This document shows, in pieces, positions 1-7,637 of a stretch of DNA of 22,251 nucleotides. A program made the translations under genes and the position numbers. A model generated the notes under the pieces. It had not been told where the DNA came from. It ran no database searches and saw nothing but the letters and a program-made list of their open reading frames with translations. The first letter of the stretch is position 1, and the number at the start of each line of letters is the position of its first letter. Location: the NCBI GenBank assembly GCA_034004165.1, contig JAVEXI010000030.1:1-22251 (forward strand). The letters run 5' to 3'. The DNA is from Gudongella sp034004165 (GTDB lineage Bacteria > Bacillota > Clostridia > Tissierellales > Tissierellaceae).

Positions 1-1192
1 CAAAGAGCTTATATACCGGTGAGGATATGAGCTCTTCTTTTATTGAATTTACTGTTCCCTCAAACTGCCTTTTGTTCAAATCTTTTACAATAAAAGACAT
101 CTTATCAATTTCTTCTTTTGAATAAACTCCAAGATCTTCAAGCTCTGCAATAGCTCGCTCATATGGTCTGGATCCAAGTGATTGTGCAGATTTTAACGCC
201 AACTCTTCTACATCAACTCTCTTTTTGGTATACTCAAAACCTTCCTCTGCAGAGTATTTTACGATTCCGTACTGGTGAGGGTATACACTGAGAGCACTGT
301 TGACGATATCGTAAAGTTCAGGATTGTCAACATTATCTGATTTGATATCCTGAATATGTATATGTCCACTAAAGTTTACTTTTATATTTAATTCCTTGAA
401 CAGATCAGCTATTTCTTTGCTGTTATTGAGAAAAGAGCCCTGTGCATTTCTAAGACTATGTTGTAAAAGAGGATGATGCATCACTGCAATTATTTTTGCA
501 TCATTTTCTTCAGCCATTTTACCACATTCTCTTATCCATTTAATTGTTTCCTGAGTGATAAAACCATCTCCTGTTGGCATACTAAAATCATTAAAGTACT
601 TGTTTGAATCCAGCATCAAAAGCCAGATATCTTCTGATGGTGCAGCCAAATAGCTGAGAGTCTTTTCATCCCTAGTTAAACTCTCTCCGTATCCAAAGTC
701 ATCGTATATCTCAACAAATTCTTCGTGAGTGACGTTTTCAACATTGTGTGCAGCTCCGTCGCTATATCCGTTTGCATATATGCTTAAAATATCGTGATTC
801 CCTGGAATTACATAAACTTTAGTTCCGATTTTTTCGATTTTACTTAGCCGATTTGCAAGATGTGTTAGATTTTTCTTTTCTCCGTTAAAAGAAAGGTCCC
901 CACTGATAATGAATATATCAGGCTTCTTGCTTCTTATATCCATCTCAAGTGCATCCATTATTTCTTCAGAATAAATCAATTGTTTGCCATCCCTGGCGAC
1001 TGCATACTCTTCGTATCCTTCACTAAAATCAGTCATACTCTTGTCATAGTAGTGTATATCAGATGCGATAAACATTGATATCTCACTCCCAGACTTTATG
1101 ACTGTGCTCTTTGAATGTTTTCCCAAACCAGCAATTAAAAATAAAGCAACTATGATTGCAACAATACTAAACAGTTTTTTTAAATTTTTCAT
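1..1192 (-). CDS. Membrane-anchored metallophosphoesterase (calcineurin-like), 3' end beyond window
   Basis: Partial gene: the frame is open to the left edge, giving 397 residues without a stop. Residues 5-23 form one hydrophobic segment, so the protein is probably exported and membrane-tethered. All calcineurin-like metal-binding blocks are present in order: SDIH (D45, H47), SGD (D99), GNHD (132-134), HHP (H239-H240) and GHIH (H277, H279). This supports a dinuclear-metal phosphodiesterase or phosphatase acting outside the membrane; the substrate cannot be told. I chose the ATG at 1192 because GGAG at 1199-1202 lies six bases upstream; in-frame ATGs at 1198 and 1204 are too close to that site. 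It is transcribed divergently from the DUF1538 gene. Confidence 0.9.
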   Translation of the reverse strand, partial: MKNLKKLFSIVAIIVALFLIAGLGKHSKSTVIKSGSEISMFIASDIHYYDKSMTDFSEGYEEYAVARDGKQLIYSEEIMDALEMDIRSKKPDIFIISGDLSFNGEKKNLTHLANRLSKIEKIGTKVYVIPGNHDILSIYANGYSDGAAHNVENVTHEEFVEIYDDFGYGESLTRDEKTLSYLAAPSEDIWLLMLDSNKYFNDFSMPTGDGFITQETIKWIRECGKMAEENDAKIIAVMHHPLLQHSLRNAQGSFLNNSKEIADLFKELNIKVNFSGHIHIQDIKSDNVDNPELYDIVNSALSVYPHQYGIVKYSAEEGFEYTKKRVDVEELALKSAQSLGSRPYERAIAELEDLGVYSKEEIDKMSFIVKDLNKRQFEGTVNSIKEELISSPVYKLF

Positions 1193-1234
1193 TAGCATCT
1201 CCATTGATAATCATTAAAATTTTCTGATTTTCAA

Positions 1235-1263
1235 ATTATATCACACTGCTAATCATTGTTGAA
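1235..1263 (-). promoter_or_regulatory. Promoter for the metallophosphoesterase
   Basis: On the minus strand a perfect TATAAT (1235-1240) is preceded by TGA, making an extended -10, and by TTCAAC (1258-1263) at 17 bases. The -35 matches poorly but the spacing and the TGn extension support it. Confidence 0.5.
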
Positions 1264-1268
1264 TTGTT

Positions 1269-1297
1269 TTGCTTAAAATATTGTTTGATGCTACAAT
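1269..1297 (+). promoter_or_regulatory. Promoter for the DUF1538-PII operon
   Basis: TTGCTT (1269-1274) and TACAAT (1292-1297) are separated by 17 bases, about 60 bases before the DUF1538 start. The -35 region adjoins that of the divergent metallophosphoesterase promoter. Confidence 0.5.
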
Positions 1298-1357
1298 ATA
1301 AAGGCTCAGCTGTTTGCTAGCGACTGTAAGATAAGAACATATAAAGGATGTGGTCAA

Positions 1358-2059
1358 ATGAAGTTGTTGGATATCCTAGGTCCATTTTGGGAATCTGCAA
1401 AGGGCATTGTGCCATTGTCAGGTATATTAATCTTTATACAATTGGTCATTTTGCGAAAACCTATCGCAAATGCTGTAACTTTTACACTTGGTATCGTTCT
1501 AGCATCTGTCGGTCTTCACCTATTTTTATACGGTACCAGTATAAGCCTCATTCCACTTGGAGATTCTGTTGGTAGAAATCTGGTTGTAATAGACAACAAA
1601 TGGTTGATTATTCTAATTGGATTTGTAATAGGTTATCTAGGAACCCTCGTAGAACCAGCGTTAAAGATATTAGCTCTTGAAGTTGAGGAGCTTTCGCAAG
1701 GAGCTATCCTGAACACAGTCCTCATCCACGGAGTCGCTGCAGGATTTGGTGGTGGTATGGCAATAGGATTATATAAAATTATGTCAAATGTTCCTTTCGT
1801 AAAAGTTATAATACCGCTATTATTGATTATTGTGATTTTATCGTTCATTACACCAGAGCCTTTTGGTGCGATAGCTATGGATGCAGCTAGTGCGACTACT
1901 GGACCAGTCAATATACCACTGAATATGGCAGTTGCTATAGGCCTTGCAAGCATTATAGAAGGAGTTGACCCTCTCTTGTCGGGGTTTGGTATTATAGGTC
2001 TAACTTCCATTGGTTCGATGATATCTGTAATGGTTCTTGGCATACTAACTAAGTTATAA
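1358..2059 (+). CDS. DUF1538 family integral membrane protein
   Basis: A 233-residue, very hydrophobic protein with about six or seven membrane segments (roughly 17-35, 38-58, 83-102, 120-140, 147-167, 185-205, 212-231). The glycine-rich stretch IHGVAAGFGGGMAIG near 125-140 and the SATTGPVNIPLN region near 178 resemble the DUF1538 family as I recall it. The family has no established substrate; a transport or channel role is inferred from topology and from the PII gene 16 bases downstream. DUF1538 proteins are often found as two adjacent genes or one double-length protein; here there is a single unit. The ATG at 1358 has AAAGG at 1343-1347 upstream, a somewhat long spacing. A rival ORF in another frame from 1348 is a shadow. 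Confidence 0.8.
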   Translation: MKLLDILGPFWESAKGIVPLSGILIFIQLVILRKPIANAVTFTLGIVLASVGLHLFLYGTSISLIPLGDSVGRNLVVIDNKWLIILIGFVIGYLGTLVEPALKILALEVEELSQGAILNTVLIHGVAAGFGGGMAIGLYKIMSNVPFVKVIIPLLLIIVILSFITPEPFGAIAMDAASATTGPVNIPLNMAVAIGLASIIEGVDPLLSGFGIIGLTSIGSMISVMVLGILTKL

Positions 2060-2061
2060 TT

Positions 2062-2067
2062 AGGAGG
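2062..2067 (+). promoter_or_regulatory. Strong ribosome binding site of the PII gene
   Basis: AGGAGG begins three bases after the DUF1538 stop and lies eight bases before the PII ATG. The PII protein may be made at a higher rate than the membrane protein, whose own site is weaker. Confidence 0.75.
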
Positions 2068-2075
2068 TAAATATT

Positions 2076-2414
2076 ATGGACTTTAGTGAATTAGATATTA
2101 AATGTATAATTGGTATTGTAGAACGAGGGAAAGCTGATAAAGTTGTTGAAGCTGCAAAGAAAGCAGGAGCCAAAGGTGCCACAATCTTTTACGGAAGGGG
2201 TACTGGAGAAACTGAAGTTAATAAATTCTTAAAGTTGCATATTGAATCTTCAAAAGAGATAATAATTATACTTTGTGAAGAGGAAATTAAAGAAGAAATA
2301 ATGAATGCGATGGTCACTGTAGGAAGATTAAAAGATCCAGGAACCGGCATAGTTTTCAGCCTGCAGGTCACAGACTTAATCGGTCTACGGCATAGAAAAG
2401 ATTTTGAAGAATAG
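2076..2414 (+). CDS. PII-family (GlnB/GlnK-like) regulatory protein, divergent T-loop
   Basis: A 112-residue protein of usual PII length. The N-terminal beta-alpha-beta with the VERGKADKVVEAAKKAGAKGATI pattern (14-37) and the C-terminal GTGIVFSLQV block (89-98) fit the PII fold, the latter replacing the classical DGKIFV signature. The T-loop region (about 40-57) is short and lacks the tyrosine that classical GlnB carries for uridylylation, so control by uridylylation is unlikely. By analogy with GlnK-AmtB, I infer that it senses a nucleotide or metabolite and gates the DUF1538 membrane protein encoded just upstream. No ammonium transporter or glutamine synthetase gene is nearby. It ends two bases from the convergent DUF218 gene. 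Confidence 0.87.
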   Translation: MDFSELDIKCIIGIVERGKADKVVEAAKKAGAKGATIFYGRGTGETEVNKFLKLHIESSKEIIIILCEEEIKEEIMNAMVTVGRLKDPGTGIVFSLQVTDLIGLRHRKDFEE

Positions 2415-2416
2415 AC

Positions 2417-3481
2417 TTAAATATTTATTATGTGAATTTGCATATATTCCATAAAAGCTGCTCCAAGTAAGTAAATTACTGTTATGGCTGCTACTATGGC
2501 AATATATGCTTTCTTTTTCATTGAGAGTATAGCTATATATTCTCTTATAAGTGCATTGGGTAAAAAATATTTTGCTGTAGGACTACCTATGCCATACATA
2601 TCCAGACCAGACATTTTAGCATATATATTTGCTCTGAATACGTGATAATTACTAGTAACAAATATTGGCTGATAAGCTTTATCATTATCCATAATTTTTT
2701 TTGAATACATAAAATTCTCTAAAGTGGTACGTGACTTGTCTTCCAGCAACGCGCTTTCTTTTGGAAGTCCTTTTTCAAAGGCATAATTAGCCATTGCATA
2801 TGCTTCAGATACAGTCTCATTTTCACCCTGTCCGCCTGAGAAAATTACCTTTGCAATCTTGCCAGCTTTCTCCTGAAGCCTGTAAAATTCAATAGCCTTT
2901 TCTATCCTGCTTCCAAGAAGTCTTGATACCTTATCCCCGTTTATCAGACCGCTTCCTAGAACAATTATATAATCGTTGTCTAAAGCAGGCTTATACAGAC
3001 TGTTAAGAAAAGATGCAGTCAGGTAATTGTAAAATGAAAACCCAAAAAATGTTATCATTACTCCCACATAAATAATTAAGTAGTTTACTAAAGGGGATAG
3101 CATCTCATCGTTGATGTTTGAGACAATAAAGTATACTAACAGTCCTATACCTAAAAAAAGAGTAAGCATATTCTGCAGTGACTTTCTTTCTCTTTTTATT
3201 ACAATTCGTGAATTTATGAATGAACCAACTATAACCGCAAATGCACCAAATGTAATTAGCAGAAAATATATTATGAATACAATAACCATTAAAATCCTTA
3301 GAAGCCTACTTTCAGTCACCACGCTACCTACTAGTATGCTAAACGAAAGCATCAGCAAAAACAAATTAAATATTACCCCATTTATCATGCTCGTTCTATT
3401 TTTTCTAAAGAACAAGAAAAATAAACCAAGCAAAAATAATGTGGTTAATAAGATTATTATGAATAACTGTTGTTCGCTCAT
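2417..3481 (-). CDS. Membrane protein with C-terminal DUF218 (YdcF/SanA/ElyC-like) domain
   Basis: A 354-residue protein. The first 165 residues hold about five membrane segments (5-25, 33-53, 63-89, 104-121, 132-152). A DUF218 domain follows at about 170-320, with the opening strand YIIVLGSGL (171-179), an arginine-rich helix at 186-201, SGGQGENETVSEA (215-227) and TSNYHVFRA (276-284). A further membrane segment lies near 325-345. DUF218 proteins of this layout are linked to cell-envelope functions in other bacteria, but the biochemical activity is not settled, so none is assigned. GAGG lies upstream of the ATG at 3481. It is monocistronic. Confidence 0.85.
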   Translation of the reverse strand: MSEQQLFIIILLTTLFLLGLFFLFFRKNRTSMINGVIFNLFLLMLSFSILVGSVVTESRLLRILMVIVFIIYFLLITFGAFAVIVGSFINSRIVIKRERKSLQNMLTLFLGIGLLVYFIVSNINDEMLSPLVNYLIIYVGVMITFFGFSFYNYLTASFLNSLYKPALDNDYIIVLGSGLINGDKVSRLLGSRIEKAIEFYRLQEKAGKIAKVIFSGGQGENETVSEAYAMANYAFEKGLPKESALLEDKSRTTLENFMYSKKIMDNDKAYQPIFVTSNYHVFRANIYAKMSGLDMYGIGSPTAKYFLPNALIREYIAILSMKKKAYIAIVAAITVIYLLGAAFMEYMQIHIINI

Positions 3482-3556
3482 AAGCTCGACCTCATATGGA
3501 AATAGTATCTCTCACTACATTATGAATTTAGCTAATATTTCTTTAACTGTCAATAC

Positions 3557-3596
3557 AAAAACACCCTGATATAAACAATTGTATCAGGGTGTTTTT
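3557..3596. terminator. Bidirectional rho-independent terminator
   Basis: The arms AAAAACACCCTGATA (3557-3571) and TATCAGGGTGTTTTT (3582-3596) are perfectly complementary. Read leftward it ends the PanB-like gene before the DUF218 gene begins; T-runs exist on both strands. Confidence 0.85.
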
Positions 3597-3605
3597 GTGT
3601 TTTGC

Positions 3606-3623
3606 CACTAATATTCATTAGTG
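3606..3623. repeat. Short perfect hairpin behind the PanB-like gene
   Basis: CACTAAT and ATTAGTG pair perfectly around a four-base loop, 15 bases after the PanB-like stop. It has no T-run of its own and sits in tandem with the terminator at 3557-3596. Confidence 0.55.
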
Positions 3624-3638
3624 TTAAAGTGCCTTTCT

Positions 3639-4529
3639 TTAATATTTTTGCTCTAACTCATTTAGGAATTTATCTAGCTCTTTCTCTTCCATATGGAAAC
3701 CGTGTTTGTCTTCTGGGTAAATGCCTGTTCTAACATCATTGCCCCACTCTCTATATATCTCTGATGCCCATTTTAGAAAATATCCATAAGTTTTTGCATG
3801 AGAAGCAGGATTTGCCATTAATCCAAACAGATCTGCATCTACCATCTCGCTGCCGTCACAAGCACCACCTGCTGCTATGCTAATTACTGGTACTCGTAAT
3901 TTCTTTGCAATTGCATTACTAACTTCTATCGGAGTCAATTCTATAGACATAGCCTTCATTCCAGACTCCTGATATTCGTATGCCATCCTGAATATTTGCA
4001 TTGCGTCTTTTGCAGTCTTGCCAAGTCGTTTATACCCATCATGTGTACCTAATGTCTGCCACCCCGATATCGCACCAACGTGACCGTAAACAATTACATG
4101 ATTATTCGCTACAAACTCCAAAGTTTCGTTATTTATTCCCATAGGGAGAATGGAATCTGCACCAGCCATATGGAATTTTGAAAAGTTGTACAATGCATCT
4201 TCTTTGGATGTAAAAGCTATTGTATCTGTGACATAGTTAATGTGAATATATGGAGCAACACTTCTGTTCTCTCCTATCCACTCCATAGAGCGTTTTAAAG
4301 CTTCTTCAGGACCAATTCTTCCTCCTGAAGGAGGTAGTCTGCAAATGTCCACTCCGGCATATTCAGCAGCCATCGTAAACATTGGACCTAGCATACTTGG
4401 ACAGTGCTGAACAATATGAATGCCTTCGTCTTTAAGTCTTTGAATATAGTGTATTGTCTTTCGACCTTTTTGCCCCAACGACATTTTAGGGAACGGGCTG
4501 AACATTTTGTTAACTTCTTCGTTACTCAT
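3639..4529 (-). CDS. Divergent ketopantoate hydroxymethyltransferase (PanB)-like protein
   Basis: A 296-residue TIM-barrel candidate. The segment 149-235 resembles PanB: GHVG (H150 aligning with the active-site His), GYKRLGKTA (165-173), IELTPIEVS (E197 aligning with the PanB catalytic glutamate) and ISIAAGGACDGSEMVDAD (216-234). The N-terminal half departs: where PanB has VGDSLG and ADLPF, whose aspartates bind Mg, this protein reads CRLPPSGG (63-70) and IHINYV (95-100), and the PanB lysine motif VKIEGG is ILPMGI. Alignment was by eye from memory. So the fold is likely but ketopantoate synthesis is doubtful, and no panC or panD is nearby. AAAGGAGAA precedes the ATG. Other members of the PEP mutase/isocitrate lyase-like superfamily are an alternative reading. 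Confidence 0.75.
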   Translation of the reverse strand: MSNEEVNKMFSPFPKMSLGQKGRKTIHYIQRLKDEGIHIVQHCPSMLGPMFTMAAEYAGVDICRLPPSGGRIGPEEALKRSMEWIGENRSVAPYIHINYVTDTIAFTSKEDALYNFSKFHMAGADSILPMGINNETLEFVANNHVIVYGHVGAISGWQTLGTHDGYKRLGKTAKDAMQIFRMAYEYQESGMKAMSIELTPIEVSNAIAKKLRVPVISIAAGGACDGSEMVDADLFGLMANPASHAKTYGYFLKWASEIYREWGNDVRTGIYPEDKHGFHMEEKELDKFLNELEQKY

Positions 4530-4689
4530 TAATATTCTCCTTTCAAAAACAATTGATTAACTGATATTCTAATGATTTCTGTTAATTATTTAACATATGA
4601 GAGTATATCTTCCTACTAAATGATATACCCTTCTATAACTTCCTTTTCAACATTTAATTTACCGCTTTGCTTCAATAAATAGCTAAATC

Positions 4690-4725
4690 TAAAAAGACAC
4701 TAACAAAATTATTTATTAGTGTCTA
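4690..4725 (-). terminator. Terminator of the DUF4342-regulator-kinase operon
   Basis: On the minus strand AGACACTAA and TTAGTGTCT pair (4716-4724 with 4695-4703) around a 12-base AT-rich loop and are followed by TTTTT. It lies just downstream of the kinase stop. Confidence 0.75.
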
Positions 4726-4747
4726 AAGAATATTTAAGTTTTCAATA

Positions 4748-6220
4748 TTATTCGTTTTTCACGCCAGACATCACAATAGTAATTCTCGTTCCCAAATCCA
4801 CTCTGCTGACTACTTCAAAATGTGCATCATGTCTTTCTATTATCCATCTGGCTATTGAAAGCCCAAGACCAGAGCCTCCAGTTTTCCTTGCTCTCGATTC
4901 ATCGGAACGGTAAAACCTGTCGAATATTTTAGAGACATCCTCAGGAGCTATCCCTATCCCACTATCCTGAACGATAATGTGTACTTTTTCGTCTACTTTT
5001 GATACTTTAAGACTTATAGTTTCTCCGTCAGGTGAATATTTAATGCTATTATCTACTAGGATACGAACTGCCTGTTTAATTAACTGTTTGTCCGCTTCAA
5101 TATACGCTGGCTTTTCCATTTGAATTTTGAATGCATGATTAGGGTCAATCATTTCAGTTTCATTGACAATTCTCTCAACAATATCGCATACATCGAATAC
5201 CTCTTTGTGAAGCTGAATAGTCTCATTATCTCCACGCGCTAGGAACAGAAGCTGCTCTACGAGATCTTTCATGCTCTGTGTTTCATCTTTAATAGCATCG
5301 ATTGATTCCTGCATCGTCTTTTCATCTTTCTTTCCCCATCTATCTAAAAGATTTACATAGCCCTGGATTACTGATATAGGAGTCCTAAGCTCATGAGAAG
5401 CATCTGACACAAATCTAATCTGTGATTTATAAGAAGAATTAATTCTATTTAACATATCGTTGATTGCAAAAGCCAAGTCTTTTAACTCTTCCTGTGAGCT
5501 ATCCAAATCTATTCCACTGTCCAACTTTTGAGCATCAATATTGCTTATGGCACCTGCAAGGTCTTTAATATCAGAATCGCTTACGGTCGTTCCCTGCGAG
5601 CGAACTTTAACATTGAGTGCTTTTGCAGTTTCAGAAAGCTCTGTAAGAGGTTTCAAAGTTTTCCTAATTATTCTGTATCCCTTTTGTATGTTCAAGATAG
5701 CTATCAGAAATTCAAATACCAAAACAATGACGATTAAGTATATTATCAGCCTTAAATCTTTCCCTAGGTCATATGAGAGCCCATAATTTTCCTCATCAAT
5801 TACAAAATTAATGCTGTACTTGGCTGTACAAATCTTTTCAAAAACCGAAGTTTCATTGGCTGAAGAACCTAGTTGCATTCTTCTGGCACCTTCTTGATAT
5901 TTTAGTTTAATCAGACTTTGGATGAAACTAGGTAAATTATATCCTTCGTAGTATTTATTCTTTGTAATTATGTAATTTCCAATGGAATAATTTTCGTCTT
6001 GGATGGTCGCTAAATGGGGTTCAGCTGTTTCAACAACTAACAAAGCTCCCTCTTCAGTTTTCCAAAAAATCAAAAATATAGCAATAGCAAGCATTACTAT
6101 ATTCAAAGCAAAAAAACCTGAAATTAGTCTTCCAAGCATTTTAAAGTTTAGTTTAGTTATTAGGGAAGTTCTAAATCTTCCACTGAAGTTTTTTGGTTGT
6201 GATTCTTCAGTTTTTTTCAT
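4748..6220 (-). CDS. Sensor histidine kinase of a two-component system
   Basis: A 490-residue membrane kinase. A cytoplasmic start leads to membrane segment one (32-53), an external domain of about 100 residues (54-155), membrane segment two (156-176), a HAMP-like linker (178-262), HisKA with H276 in SHELRTP, and HATPase with the N box LVDNSIKYS (388-396, N391), DSGIGI (419-424) and GGSGLGL (448-454). It should autophosphorylate and pass phosphate to the regulator encoded immediately upstream. The ATG overlaps the regulator stop by 14 bases, consistent with translational coupling. The HAMP-HisKA linker is longer than usual, with an extra segment at about 205-245. The external domain shows no recognisable ligand site, so the stimulus is unknown. 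Confidence 0.95.
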   Translation of the reverse strand: MKKTEESQPKNFSGRFRTSLITKLNFKMLGRLISGFFALNIVMLAIAIFLIFWKTEEGALLVVETAEPHLATIQDENYSIGNYIITKNKYYEGYNLPSFIQSLIKLKYQEGARRMQLGSSANETSVFEKICTAKYSINFVIDEENYGLSYDLGKDLRLIIYLIVIVLVFEFLIAILNIQKGYRIIRKTLKPLTELSETAKALNVKVRSQGTTVSDSDIKDLAGAISNIDAQKLDSGIDLDSSQEELKDLAFAINDMLNRINSSYKSQIRFVSDASHELRTPISVIQGYVNLLDRWGKKDEKTMQESIDAIKDETQSMKDLVEQLLFLARGDNETIQLHKEVFDVCDIVERIVNETEMIDPNHAFKIQMEKPAYIEADKQLIKQAVRILVDNSIKYSPDGETISLKVSKVDEKVHIIVQDSGIGIAPEDVSKIFDRFYRSDESRARKTGGSGLGLSIARWIIERHDAHFEVVSRVDLGTRITIVMSGVKNE

Positions 6221-6896
6221 CTTTTATCACATACCCCACTCCACGGACAGTTGAAATGAATTTTAACCCGAAGGGCTCCTCAATTTTCGCACGTAAATAT
6301 CTTATATATACATCAACCGCATTTGTTTCTCCTGAAAAATCGTATCCCCAGATGTGTTGTAAAATAGTATCTCTGGTTAAAACAATATTCTTGTTTTCCA
6401 ATAGATACTGCAGAAGATCAAATTCTCTCTTTGTCAGATCAATAAGCTCACCTTGAACAGTTACTTCACGTTTCGAAGAATCAAGAATCAAGGCTCCTTC
6501 TTCAAGTATCTCAGAACTCCTATTATCGCTGTATGTATCTCTTTTTCTCAATATAACTCTTATTCTTGCCAGTAGCTCCTCTATTGCAAATGGTTTGGTT
6601 ATATAGTCGTCTGCTCCACCATCCAGTCCAGTGACCTTATCTATTACAGCATCTCTGGCTGTAAGGAGAATTACAGGCACTTTTGAAACCTTGCGGATTC
6701 TTCTTAAAACTTCAATCCCATTAATTTCTGGCAGCATAATATCAAGCAGAATAAGGTCGAAGGAATGGGCTGTTGCAATCTCCAGCCCATCTCTTCCATT
6801 AAATGCTTTTTCTACTTCATAACCTTCATATTTGAGCTCTAGCTCGACAAAACGGGCAATTTTTTCCTCATCTTCAATAATAAGGATTTTCTCCAT
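6207..6896 (-). CDS. OmpR/PhoB-family response regulator
   Basis: A 229-residue regulator. The receiver domain has the acidic pair E9-D10, phosphoacceptor D52 in LLDIMLPEING, T79 and K101 (TKPF). The C-terminal winged helix (about 130-227) contains the usual RDTILQHIWGYDFSG segment and ends with STVRGVGYVI. It starts one base after the DUF4342 stop and overlaps the kinase start by 14 bases, so the three genes form a tight operon. Targets cannot be read from the window; autoregulation of the operon is a reasonable guess but no operator was identified. Confidence 0.95.
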   Translation of the reverse strand: MEKILIIEDEEKIARFVELELKYEGYEVEKAFNGRDGLEIATAHSFDLILLDIMLPEINGIEVLRRIRKVSKVPVILLTARDAVIDKVTGLDGGADDYITKPFAIEELLARIRVILRKRDTYSDNRSSEILEEGALILDSSKREVTVQGELIDLTKREFDLLQYLLENKNIVLTRDTILQHIWGYDFSGETNAVDVYIRYLRAKIEEPFGLKFISTVRGVGYVIKDEKN

Positions 6897-6897
6897 T

Positions 6898-7443
6898 TTA
6901 ATTACCGTCCTTCACTTCTTTCTTAAGGTTTTCTGCTGCATCTGCTACAGAATCCATTGCCTTATTAATGCTCTCTTTACCAAGATCTGGTCCTGTGAAT
7001 GAGTACCTAAATCCAAAGAACAACCCAATTATAGCGAGGGGTATTGTCACCCAGAACATGAATACCATAAGTAGGACTAAAATTGTCACTGGTATTGAAA
7101 TCATGTGCTCACTGCCTCGGGTAATCTCCAGTGTATTTTTGTTACCTCTCTTTATCAGGTTCCCAATCCATCTGAATATCTTACCAATTAGTTCTCCAAC
7201 AGAAGTGTTGTTTGAAGTCGCTTTTTCTGTCTTTTGACTTTTCTCTTCGTATTCTGCTTTCTTCTGATCTTCTTCGGAGCTATAATAGCCTCCACCCTCT
7301 GGCTCATTGATGCGCCCAGATTTTTCTAAATTAATTATTGCTTCAAGCACATCACCATTCGCTTCTTCCAACGCCGATTTTGCCTCTTCATAAGAAATGT
7401 TTGCATACTTACGCAGTTTTTCTACTTGTTCTAGAGTAACCAT
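6898..7443 (-). CDS. DUF4342 protein with N-terminal UBA/TS-N-like domain
   Basis: A 181-residue protein. Residues 1-42 form a three-helix UBA/TS-N-like unit (LRKYANISYEEAKSALEEA, then GDVLEAIINLEKSG) of the kind found at the start of elongation factor Ts. A charged linker (45-80) follows, then an amphipathic segment (84-98) and a DUF4342 region with a hydrophobic stretch at about 116-147. Function is unknown; it is probably inner-membrane associated with its UBA-like part in the cytoplasm. The start was set at ATG 7443, because GGAGG (7451-7455) is seven bases from it and only one base from the upstream TTG at 7449. It leads the operon with the two-component genes, so it may modulate or respond to that signalling. 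Confidence 0.85.
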   Translation of the reverse strand: MVTLEQVEKLRKYANISYEEAKSALEEANGDVLEAIINLEKSGRINEPEGGGYYSSEEDQKKAEYEEKSQKTEKATSNNTSVGELIGKIFRWIGNLIKRGNKNTLEITRGSEHMISIPVTILVLLMVFMFWVTIPLAIIGLFFGFRYSFTGPDLGKESINKAMDSVADAAENLKKEVKDGN

Positions 7444-7474
7444 TTTCAAACCTCCAATCCTTTGATATGGTTTA

Positions 7475-7480
7475 ATTATA
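7475..7480 (-). promoter_or_regulatory. Possible -10 element of the DUF4342 operon
   Basis: TATAAT on the minus strand, about 32 bases before the DUF4342 start. No convincing -35 lies at 16-18 bases, so this may be an activated promoter or a chance match. Confidence 0.3.
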
Positions 7481-7595
7481 AGTGTGCAAACTTCAACGCC
7501 TATTTGAATAAGATTAAAATTGCATTAAAAATTAATACTTAAATATTCCAGTGACATAATTATAACATATTAACTCCTATTGTTAATAAATATGA

Positions 7596-7637
7596 GAGAA
7601 GTCCCGCTTCCTTTTTTGCAAAGTTACGGGACTTCTC
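7596..7637. repeat. Long stem-loop directly after the DUF3343 stop
   Basis: GAGAAGTCCCG (7596-7606) and CGGGACTTCTC (7627-7637) pair perfectly for 11 bases around a 20-base loop. On the minus strand it begins at the base after the stop codon. It has no good T-run, so it may protect the 3' end or act as a weak terminator. Confidence 0.6.

Noticed and set aside
1633..2043. Leftward open frame of 136 codons opposite the DUF1538 gene
   Set aside because: It is fully antisense to a well-supported gene and its composition is that of a shadow frame, with no ribosome site or family resemblance.
3111..3569. Rightward open frame of 152 codons over the DUF218 gene
   Set aside because: Antisense to the membrane-spanning part of DUF218, low-complexity Ile/Asn/Ser content and no ribosome site; its end runs into the terminator arm.
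7596..7637. SECIS element, because of the selenium neighbours
   Set aside because: A bacterial SECIS lies inside a coding region just after an in-frame UGA; this stem is after a stop in a non-coding gap and no in-frame UGA extends the DUF3343 frame usefully.
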